From assembly GCA_964019135.1 (NCBI GenBank), contig OZ025253.1:10421059-10485058 (forward strand): a DNA stretch of 64,000 nucleotides. The letters run 5' to 3'. The notes below the pieces were generated by a model. That model was not told where the DNA came from and did not search any database. It saw nothing but the letters and a program-made list of their open reading frames with translations. This document shows, piece after piece, positions 49,055 to 58,250 of this stretch. Positions within the stretch are counted from its first letter, which is position 1. Each line of letters begins with the position of its first letter. Position numbers and translations under genes: made by a program. The DNA is from Arenicola marina. Taxonomy: Eukaryota > Annelida > Polychaeta > Arenicolidae.

Positions 49055-49215
49055 ATTTAATTAATGCCAAGAGCAATACGTGGGATCTTTAACCTGTGAC
49101 CACACAGACATGGCCACAGCGGGGGCTCGAACCACCGACCCAGGTGCCGTTAGGCTCTCAAGCGGCGAGAACATTCAATGCGAGTGCCCTAACCCACTGA
49201 GCTATCGGGGCGGCC
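49055..49215 (-). mobile_element. tRNA-derived SINE
   Basis: On the minus strand the element starts GGCCGCCCCGATAGCTCAG. It carries a good pol III box A (TAGCTCAGTGGG, plus 49193-49204) and a perfect box B (GGTTCGAGCCC, plus 49123-49133). The head pairs with GTGGCC after box B, like a tRNA acceptor stem. A long variable arm (TCTCGCCGCTTGAGAG) suggests derivation from a Leu/Ser-type tRNA. After the head comes a non-tRNA body, ending CACAGGTTAAAGATCCCACG and TATTGCTCTTGGC. It abuts the LINE A-rich tail directly. There is no CCA-type 3' end, and the body continues past the tRNA part, so this is a SINE and not a tRNA gene. Confidence 0.85.
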
Positions 49216-49749
49216 CTGGTTTTTCCTGAGGACAGTATCGATTGATTTATAGCTAATCCCCATGCAATGTTCGCACCATGTCGGATCAAACTCAGATCGA
49301 ACTCTGGGTGGTGGCTGAGCACTGCGGAGGGGTATGCGGGTCAGGGTACCCAGGGGACGCCACCCGTACTCCCCTCCTCCCCCACCCCTCCTCGGGGGCC
49401 TTTGGTATCCTGCAGGATGTATGCATTATACATGTTTTTTTTGTACCTCAGAAATATTTTGTCGTGACCATCTGGCTTACTGCCCACGGAGCGGCTAGCT
49501 GCCACACGGTACCGACCCAAGAGGCATTGTCTTTCCCAATCTCGGACGCTCATAATTCTCCCGCAATGGCGTCATCGGATGGGGATAAATAGCGGACAGG
49601 GTCTCTCCGTGGTTAACCCGCGGCGAGGTGGGGAATGCCTTGATGAACCAGGCAGAGACGCGCAGTGATTTACACAGCTGTGACCAGGTCGATGGACAGG
49701 GTGGTGAGGCGGTCGTATACTTCCGCGTGTTAGCGGCGTGGTGACAGGA
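49216..49749. other. Unique sequence, no gene recognised
   Basis: No domain or repeat was recognised between the SINE head and the following G-rich tracts. Confidence 0.45.
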
Positions 49750-50300
49750 AATGGAGTGTGTGTGTGGGGGGGGGGGGGCTGACGACGGGGGTGGAGTGGG
49801 GGAGGGGGGAGTGAGTGGGTGTAGTAGGGTAGGGAGAAGGAGGAGAGTGTGGGTTGTTACTTATATACTTCCGGTACGTGTTGTAACAGGGTCAACCAGA
49901 GAGACAGTTCGTAAATTGCCGAATGACGGTGAAGGCTGACAAGATGGCTGCCAAGATTGCAGCGAAGAGACTTACGAAGCAAGTAGGGCGGTGGGGGGGG
50001 GGGGGGGTGGTGACGAGGAGGGACAGAGAGGGGGGGGGGTGGATGGGGGGAAGTCCAGATTTACGGCCGACCGTGAAAGCTCCATAAAACAAATTCCCAC
50101 GGTCTTGGGCAGCGCGGATAGTCGTCCCACGGCCAAAGGGTGGACAGGGTGGTGTCGGCGAGGGGGAGGGGGGGAGTGGGGGGGGGAGGGTTAGGCGGAT
50201 GAGGGTGGTGCGTCTAACGGTGCGATGGCAATTTTTGCTACATATCAGCCGTCACAATGGTTCCGGGGAGGCGGGGGGAGGGGTGGGGGTGGACTGGTAG
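49750..50300. repeat. Interrupted G-rich low-complexity tracts
   Basis: G runs at 49767-49778, 49993-50006, 50031-50038 and 50161-50190, with GGAGGGGG and GTGGGGG words between. Further G runs occur at 50599-50611 and 50715-50726. Peptide frames here are glycine/arginine or proline-rich by-products. Confidence 0.7.
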
Positions 50301-50907
50301 GGATTATTTATACATAAATAGCCAAAAAATGATGGTGAATAGGAAAGGAAATAGGTAAGACTTAGACGGTAACTGCGGAACAATAACTTCGCCTCGTGCT
50401 GCTGTGAAGACCAGGGGTAAAGACAGGGACGGGTTTAGGGTTGGTGGCGGGGTGGCGGGGTGGCGGGGTAGCGGAGTGGGGCTGGTACTGCTGCGACCCG
50501 GGACCCCCAATGTCCGTTTGTGGCTTACTTCGTTATGACCCCACCGTGTCACATAGATCATCCCCGCGGGAGTCGTGATGGGGTCAGTTCCGTTGGTGGG
50601 GGGGGGGGGGGCAGGGCACCCCGCAGTACGTGGCAGCCCACTCGGGGCATTACTTAGAGCGAGGGGCAAGGCCGGTGGGTGCAATTGTCCAGATCCACCA
50701 TGCCGTGTATGGGCGGGGGGGGGGGGTGGTGCCGGAGGATAATGCCGGGCCCGTTAGGGGAGTGGGAGGGGAGGGGAGGGGTAAACACTGCACCAATAAA
50801 CCACCTCTAAAGGTGTGGCATTAAGGGGCAGAGTGGCTAGGTAAGGTGCCCCCCCCCCTTCCCCAATAGAAAACTGACAGGCTTACCTTGCGTTATAACC
50901 GTACCTT

Positions 50908-51551
50908 GCGTGGATCACGCAGACAGTTGGGGACCCAGTTTGTTTCATTCGAGAGGTTACTCAGCGAGCCAGGGATATTCTCACCCGGAATTGGTACTCC
51001 AATGTGTGTGACAATACAAAGCTGGCACCAGAATATTGCTGCAATAAAACTCTGTTAAACCCCGAGCGCTACCTCACATGTATACGATTCAAACGTTTGC
51101 GTAGCGTGTATCGCAGATTCCGATGCGCGAATCATGATTTGATGACCGAAAAGGGAGACATTTAAATTTACTCTTTCAAGAAAGGCTATGCATCCATTGT
51201 CAACGCGTCGGGGTGGACGAAGTCGAGTCACAAGCTCACTTTTTACTAAAGTGCTCGTTGTATGACGATATTCGTAAACTTTACATAAAGAACTACTATT
51301 ATACGTTCCCAACAATGGATAAATTTCTAGAGCTGATGTCCACAAACAACGAGCAAGTTATGTGTAATTTATGTAAATTTGTAAGCTTGGCTCTCCAAAG
51401 AAAATACCAGAGTGGTTATTGAAGTTTCCCACATTCACTTTTCATATCGTTTGTATGTACTATCATGACTGTGCGTTTGTTCTCTTGTTTGTGTCTTGTT
51501 TATGTACCTTGGCTGGAGGCCAGCCTATAGTACGAAATAAACTAACTAACT
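50908..51551 (+). mobile_element. 5'-truncated LINE insertion with target duplication
   Basis: The element is bounded by a direct repeat AACCGTACCTT at 50897-50907 and 51552-51562. It ends in AAATAAACTAACTAACTAAC, a short tandem tail as left by target-primed reverse transcription. The open frame from 50911 reads REVTQRARDILTRNWYSNVC, LLNPERYLTCIRFKRLRSVY and RRFRCANHDLMTEKG. A one-base shift near 51152 leads to RHLNLLFQERLCIHCQRVG, HFLLKCSLYDDIRKLY and a stop at about 51420. The pattern (F R..NHDL..EKGR, then RLC..C, then E..HFLL.C..Y...R) is the conserved C-terminus of several CR1/L2/RTE-like LINEs. A hairpin-prone 3' UTR (CTTGGCTGGAGGCCAGCCT) precedes the tail. The single frameshift and matching duplication suggest a fairly young insertion. 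Confidence 0.9.
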
Positions 51552-51562
51552 AACCGTACCTT

Positions 51563-51880
51563 CCCCATCCCTGAGTTAACTCCCCTTCGTGAAACCCTTG
51601 TGCACATGGTTCATGGTTCATCGTGCATTTGACTTCACCGAGTTTCATCCATTGCGTACACCCTGTGGGGCGATCGACCTGTTGATATATTGTGTCATCA
51701 ATAAACTTGTTGCACAAGGTGACGGTAGGGAGGGACACCTAGCGGTTGTAAGGCGTGAAGTAACAGTTAGGTCATTTCAGGAAAAGGTAAGACCTCTTTT
51801 TTTCTCTATTCCTCTTTCTGTAAAATCCAGATAAACTGCCGAAAATTAAGTAAAAAATAAGTGAATACAGCGTGTGGGCT
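51563..51880. other. Unique sequence, no gene recognised
   Basis: A short stretch between LINE and MITE-like element. Nothing was recognised. Confidence 0.5.
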
Positions 51881-52057
51881 AAGGGGCGGATCCACGGAGG
51901 GGACAACCTGGTCCCGGCCCCCCTGTTAGGGCCGAAAAAATTACATAATTTATACCATTTAACATATGAAAACCAAAACCGGCGTCCCCTATTTAACATA
52001 TCTGAATCCGACCAGGAAACCGGCCTCCCCTATCCAGATTTTCTGGATCCGCCCCTT
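51881..52057. mobile_element. Small MITE-like element with 14-bp inverted repeats
   Basis: AAGGGGCGGATCCA at 51881-51894 is matched by its exact reverse complement at 52044-52057. The flanks are GGCT on both sides (51877-51880 and 52058-52061), a possible 4-bp target duplication, although the terminal repeats could also be read as extending imperfectly into them. The 177-bp interior has CCCCTATTTAACATAT- and CCCCTATCCAGATT-type words and no coding capacity. Similar GGCGGATCCAG or GGCAGATCCAG words followed by G-rich sequence occur at 23689 and 34006, so a family is likely. Confidence 0.65.
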
Positions 52058-52270
52058 GGCTATCCAGCCAGAAACGACGGGTAAACTGCACGGATCGCCC
52101 TCCTTCGCAACATGTTCTATGTCAGGATTTTAAGTCATCCAGCTAGGAACGAAGCCTTAATTGATTTACGTATCAATAATTTAGGAGACCAATTCCGTAT
52201 GGTGTTCAGACGGCATCTACGTGGCGCGCCGGGTTTTCTCGAATTATTACTTCAGTAACTCCTGATTTTA

Positions 52271-52440
52271 AGATCCCATGTCTTTCGTCGTAAAGAGTAG
52301 GGGTTTACCCCCGGGGACATGGCTCCACTTTCTTCCTTCCACTCTCCCTTCCTTCTCCCATTGACGCGATATGACCAAAAGTGGTTAAAGCGTCCTGAAT
52401 ATACGACCAACCAACCAACCAACCAACCAGCCAACCAACC
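52271..52440 (+). mobile_element. Dispersed retroposon family 2, copy 3 with (AACC)n tail
   Basis: Plus-strand blocks GAGTAGGGGTTTACCCCC, GGGGACATGGCTCCAC, CATTGACGCGATATGACC and TTAAAGCGTCCTGAATATAC are followed by an (AACC)n tract from about 52407 to 52440. The 5' boundary is uncertain. The tail defines the element's orientation and allows copies 1 and 2 to be read as minus-strand insertions. The pyrimidine-rich region leading into the 54-bp array starts immediately downstream. Confidence 0.8.
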
Positions 52441-52639
52441 TGATTTATTCTCGCCACGCCCTTCGCCCCTTCCGCCCGAAACACTACCCCCACCAGAACC
52501 CTGGCTCATCAACACGCGGCTAGCTGCACCTATGACCCCCTCCCACCCATCTCTACCCCATCCCACTCCATCCCACCCCACCCCTCTCTTTCTGTATCTC
52601 TCTCTCTCGCTTAAGGCCTCTCACCCCTTCACCACCCCC

Positions 52640-54090
52640 TTTCTCATGTTTATGTCTCTCGCCCCCTCTGTCAGCCCTATACCATCTCACCCCTCAAGAC
52701 CCCTTCTCTCACTTTAACCCCCTATATCAGTTCCGCACCCTCTCACCCTTCACCACCCCCTCTCACTTCCACCCCCTATCTCAGTTCCGCACCCTCTCAC
52801 CCCTCACCACCCCCTCTCACTTCCACCCCCTATCTCAGTTCCGCACCCTCTCACCCCTCACCACCCCCTCTCACTTTCACCCCCTATCTCAGTTCCGCAC
52901 CCTCTCACCCCTCACCACCCCCTCTCACTTCCACCCCCTATCTCAGTTCCGCACCCTCTCACCCCTCACCACCCCCTCTCACTTCCACCCCCTATCTCAG
53001 TTCCGCACCCTCTCACCCTTCACCACCCCCTCTCACTTCCACCCCCCATCTCAGTTCCGCACCCTCTCACCCTTCACCACCCCCTCTCACTTCCACCCCC
53101 TATCTCAGTTCCGCACCCTCTCACCCCTCACCACCCCCTCTCACTTCCACCCCCTATCTCAGTTCCGCACCCTCTCACCCCTCACCACCCCCTCTCTCGC
53201 TTCCACCCCCTATCTCAGTTCCGCACCCTCTCACCCCTCACCACCCCCTCTCACTTCCACCCCCTATCTCAGTTCCGCACCCTCTCACCCCTCACCACCC
53301 CCTCTCTCGCTTCCACCCCCTATCTCAGTTCCGCACCCTCTCACCCCTCACCACCCCCTCTCACTTCCACCCCCTATCTCAGTTCCGCACCCTCTCACCC
53401 CTCACCACCCCCTCTCACTTCCGCCCCCTATCTCAGTTCCGCACCCTCTCACCCCTCACCACCCCCTCTCACTTCCGCCCCCTATCTCAGTTCCGCACCC
53501 TCTCACCCCTCACCACCCCCTCTCACTTCCACCCCCTATCTCAGTTCCGCACCCTCTCATCCCTCACCACCCCCTCTCACTTCCACCCCCTATCTCAGTT
53601 CCGCACCCTCTCACCCCTCACCACCCCCTCTCACTTCCGCCCCCTATCTCAGTTCCGCACCCTCTCACCCCTCACCACCCCCTCTCACTTCCACCCCCTA
53701 TCTCAGTTCCGCACCCTCTCACCCCTCACCACCCCCTCTCACTTCCGCCCCCTATCTCAGTTCCGCACCCTCTCACCCCTCACCACCCCCTCTCACTTCC
53801 GCCCCCTATCTCAGTTCCGCACCCTCTCACCCCTCACCACCCCCTCTCACTTCCACCCCCTATCTCAGTTCCGCACCCTCTCACCCTTCACCACCCCCTC
53901 TCACTTCCACCCCCTATCTCAGTTTCGCACCCTCTCACCCCTCACCACCCCCTCTCACTTCCACCCCCTATCTCAGTTCCGCACCCTCTCACCCCTCACC
54001 ACCCCCTCTCACTTCCACCCCCTATCTCAGTTCCGCACCCTCTCACCCCTCACCACCCCCTCTCTCACTTCCACCCGCTTCCATTCCTCA
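52640..54090. repeat. 54-bp pyrimidine-rich minisatellite array
   Basis: About 26 copies of a unit containing CTATCTCAGTTCCGCACC, CTCTCACCCCTCACCACC and CCCTCTCACTTCCACCCC. Variation is slight: CTTCACC, TTCCGCCCC, one TTTCGC, and a 56-bp form with CTCTCTCGC at about 53190 and 53300. The first units (52640-52730) and the last (after 54060) are degenerate. Roughly four fifths of plus-strand bases are pyrimidines. All three plus frames are stop-free through the array but lack an ATG; the period of 54 makes each frame a fixed 18-residue peptide. Confidence 0.97.
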
Positions 54091-56244
54091 CCACCCCTTA
54101 TCCCGGTTCCACACACTCTCACCCCTCACCCCTCACCACTTCCTGCCCCCGCTGCCTTGAGTATCAGGTGTGACGAGCACGTTCTAAGCACATAGGCTTT
54201 CATTATTCACGCCCGACCCCCAACGACCGAACCTTGTGCAGACGTGACCCCCCCCCCCCCAGCTCCCCTCGCCTTCATCCACTCCTCGTACCAGAGGTCA
54301 GTGAATCCAAATCTATATAGCAACGCGTTATTTGGTTTTAGTTGACCATTTTATGGCTCTCGTTGACAAATGGCCACTCTTTAGTTGCACCACCTATCAT
54401 CAATACCTATATATATATATGTACTGCACTGCTTATGCAAAATCCACCTAGCATGGCGCTTTCCAACAATACAACTCTGAGTTGCTTATATCTTTGAAAT
54501 ACTGACTTTCTTAGACATTTTTCCCGAGGGCCTTCCGTGTACTTTCACATATACATGACATTGTTTGTGGATACAATGGTTACGTTCCACTGAGGAATCG
54601 TGATTTTAATGCGTTGTATGTGTGAATGTCAAGAAATATAGTGATTCAGTCTACCACAACAATTTTGTCGACCGAAATTTTCCTTTTTTCTCTGAATAAG
54701 GATCGTGTATGGATTTACTTGAACATTAAATGGTAGTTCAGGGCATTTTTTTTCCAATTGGCTATAACATGGCGGTCAATGAGAAATCCCCCAACAACTC
54801 CTCGCTGAAGCCTAGCTTCATGGTGAATACAAAAAATCACAAAAAAACACATGTTACTGAACTAACCTTTTGCTCTATAAGCTTAATTATAACCAAAATA
54901 GGCTATAAAATAGGCCAAAAATGCAGAATTATCACAATTTTGCCTTTCGGCGCGTATATACAAGCACTAAATATTTTGTGTATTTGCTTTTAATACATCA
55001 CATACATGCACATTTGGTGGAGGAACTATTATTTGACGTGACATGGGTTGATAGTATTTGCCATTGGAACCACCTAAAAATGCCCCCCAAGAAATCCGCC
55101 AGGTGCCACCCGCTATCCACCTTAAGTATATTAATTGATAAGTCTAGACAGTCGTCCATTGTATGAGCATTAAGCATAAGAATCTGAATCCGCAGAAGTC
55201 TTTTGTTTCGTTGCTGCCGTTATTGAGCAGCGTGGTATTTGTTGGTCCGTAAGTGTTCGGTTCATTCCTTGTCGGTAGGAAACTTAAGAGGTTCAGGCTC
55301 CTAGAGGGATTCGATTTCATAAGTTGAAGCCACGACTCACGACTTCCCGATATCAAGTAGAGTAGTCAGCCAACCTAGTGGCTATCGGTGGTTCCTCTGC
55401 TTTCTGCAGTGCCGTGACATTGCCGTGAACGCCTGCTACACTACGGCATGCATCAAAGGGTAAAATGGTCAACCTTTGCTTTCTATTCATCAATGTACAG
55501 AAGCCAGTTGCAGTTTCCAATTTCAACAAAACTTAGACAAAAAGGGGGATTTTTACGCTGTGGCCAATTCGATGTAACGGTGACCTGTGCCTAGGGGTAG
55601 AAACGATATTCGTGTTCTCAGCCAATCAGTGGCCCGGCACTGAAGACACTACGACCGTTTCTATGGCAATCTAGGCAGCTCAAGCACAGAGGGATGACTG
55701 CCCAATGGCCACTTCGACGTCACTTTCGTTGACATCAATTAAGACGGTCTGGCACCTTAAGCCTCCAATCCGGCCTGCAGGATGCACCCGGGAGGATAAA
55801 AATAGTAAAGAGTAGCCGGAGAAAAACAAGATCGAAGCAGCTGAAGAGCTGGGGATAGAGCCGTTGAAGATGGTTAACGCGTCCACACCGATCGCCAGCG
55901 GGACCATAATACCCTCTGATTGGGTAAGAGACCCACACACGCAAGTGCTGCCACCTCCCGGTCGCGTGTGAAACGTCTCCGCGCCTGGAAGGTAGATGTC
56001 ATGTGGCATATAAACCAATAGAGTGCAGGTCAATAAACGCGAAAACAAAAACAAGAAGAAGTGAAAAGCCATGATATTGACATGTTCCCTGTTCGGAAAA
56101 GTGTTTATGGCAACCTGTTGGAGAGACGGTGCCTATTTGCCGTAAGACATGTCTGATGCCAAGTTCCACATATGATATCTCGGATGAAGATTTTGGCAAA
56201 CATGTAATTATTTCCTGTTTATAGAGCTATATGTTATATATCGC
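54091..56244. other. Unique sequence, no gene recognised
   Basis: About 2.1 kb with no recognised domain. It has a C run at 54249-54260 and a TA tract at 54409-54421. Minus-strand frames at 55680-56200 are short and unrecognised. Confidence 0.45.
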
Positions 56245-56455
56245 GATACGGATTCCTGGGACGCTCTTGCGATTCACAAGAGAGGGTGGACACGTTTAAT
56301 CCCATATGGAATGATCAACCACAACCACATCTTCGATGAATTTACACTTGAATTTTCAGACCAAGTTGACTAAGTAATACTCAATTCATGACATCGATTT
56401 GATGACTGTTGCCACTTCTGCAAAGCTAAATTAGCGTTATTGAAAGAGAAACGTT
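56245..56455 (+). mobile_element. LINE C-terminal fragment, family X copy 3
   Basis: The plus strand reads DTDSWDALAIHKRGWTRLIP and YGMINHNHIFDEF. After two stops, in the same frame, it gives HRFDDCCHFCKAKLALL. This parallels copy 2 (DSNSWKDLASQKRGWVRLV, EGMAHHD, then HRCDDSGDLCRSQTG) and copy 1 (DSDSWEALANFKR, CDDCCQLSQS). The finger has lost its first Cys (F replaces C). All three copies are on the plus strand within about 12 kb. Confidence 0.75.
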
Positions 56456-56829
56456 GTTTGTGCAACCTTCATGTACCATGGGCCATCATGGCCTCAAATA
56501 CTCAGCGCAGACAAAAACAAAGCAAGTTAGCATAGACAACAAGCATAGGCGGTCATCATAGCATGATACCGGTCAGGCATGAATCGGGATGCTGACGGCT
56601 TGCAATCAAGACATTTCTTATATGAATATTCATAGAATGCAAAACACGCTCTGTATTGTTTTAGTCCATGCCTGCCGTGAAATGACACGTGACTTAACTC
56701 CTTAATTCCGATGTTAGCGTCCATAATTGGGTTGACCTTTCGCCCCTCTGTTCTACTCAACATTAAAACCAATTCGACGGTAATTGAATAAACTGTACTG
56801 AGGGAAATAAGAAAGTCACCAACGGCCAA
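56456..56829. other. Unique sequence, no gene recognised
   Basis: Nothing was recognised between the LINE fragment and the heptamer array. Confidence 0.5.
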
Positions 56830-58250
56830 ATGTGAGAGCCACCAGCCACCAGCCGCCAGCCACCAGCCGCCAGCCACCAGCCACCAGCCACCAGCCACCA
56901 GCCACCAGCCATCAGCCACAAGCCACCAGCCACCAGCCACCAGCCACCAGCCACCAGCCACAAGCCACCAGCCACCAGCCACCAGCCACCAGCCACCAGC
57001 CACCAGCCACCAGCCACCAGCCACCAGCCACCAGCCACCGGCCACCAGCCACCAGCCGTCAGCCACCAGCCATCAGCCACCAGCCACCAGCCACCAGCCA
57101 CCAGCCACCAGCCACCAGCCATCAGCCACCAGCCGTCAGCCACCAGCCATCAGGCCCCAGCCACCAGCCACCAGCCATCAGGCCCCAGCCACCAGCCACC
57201 AGCCACCAGCCACCAGCCACCAGCTACCAGCCACCAGCCACCAGCCACCAGCCACCAGCCACCAGCCATCAGCCACCAGCCACCAGCCACCAGCCACCAG
57301 CCACCAGCCATCAGCCACCAGCCACCAGCCACCAGCCACCAGCCACCAGCCATCAGGCATCAGCCACCAGCCACCAGCCATCAGCCACCAGCCGCCAGCT
57401 ACCAGCCACCAGCCACCAGCCACCAGCTATCAGCCACCAGCCACCAGCCACCAGCCACCAGCCACCAGCCATCAGCCATCAGGCCCCAGCCACCAGCCAC
57501 CAGCCATCAGCCACCAGCCGCCAGCTACCAGCCACCAGCCACCAGCCACCAGCCATCAGTCACCAGCCACCAGCCACCAGCCACCAGCCACCAGCCATCA
57601 GCCACCAGCCACCAGCCACCAGCCACCAGCCACCGGCCACCAGCCATCAGACATCAGCCACCAGCCACCAGCCATCAGCCATCAGCCATCAGCCACCAGC
57701 CACCAGACACCAGCCACCAGCCACCAGCCACCAGCCACCAGCCATCAGCCATCAGCCACCAGACACCAGAAACCAGCCATCAGCCATCAGCCACCAGCCA
57801 CCACCCACCACCCATCAGCCACCAGCCATCACCCACAGCCACAACCCACAGCCACCACCCACCGCCCACAGCCACCAGACACCAGCCACAAGCCACAAGC
57901 CACCAGCCACCACCCACAGCCATCAGCCACCAGACACCATCCCCCAGCCACCAGCCACCAGCCACCAGCCACCAGCCACCACCCACCAGCCATCAGCCAC
58001 CACGCACCAGCCACCAGCCATCAGCCGCCAGCCACCACCCACCACCTATCAGCCATCCATCACCACCCACCAGCCATCAGCCACCACGCACAAGCCACCA
58101 GCCACCAGCCACCAGCCACCAGCCACCAGCCATCAGCTATCAGCCACCAGCCACCAGCCACCAGCCACCAGCCACCAGCTATCAGCCACCAGCCACCAGC
58201 CACCAGCCACCAGCCACCAGCCACCAGCCACCAGCCACAATCCATCAATC
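56830..58250. repeat. 7-bp CCACCAG satellite array
   Basis: About 200 copies of CCACCAG with scattered CATCAG, CGCCAG, CGTCAG, CTACCAG and CAGGCCCCAG variants. The region 57780-58090 is more degraded, with CCACCCACC and CACAGCCAC words. The minus strand reads (GGTGGCT)n, a GG tract every three to four bases. Because the unit has no stop triplet on either strand in most registers, it yields a 525-codon plus frame (SHQPPAT type) and several minus frames (WWLVAGG type). The plus frame simply runs on into unique DNA to 58409 and is not accepted as a gene. The sequence is not a known telomere repeat. Confidence 0.97.

Noticed and set aside
56830..58250. Telomere or interstitial telomere repeat
   Set aside because: CCACCAG is not a known telomere unit, and I saw no TTAGGG-type array in the window.
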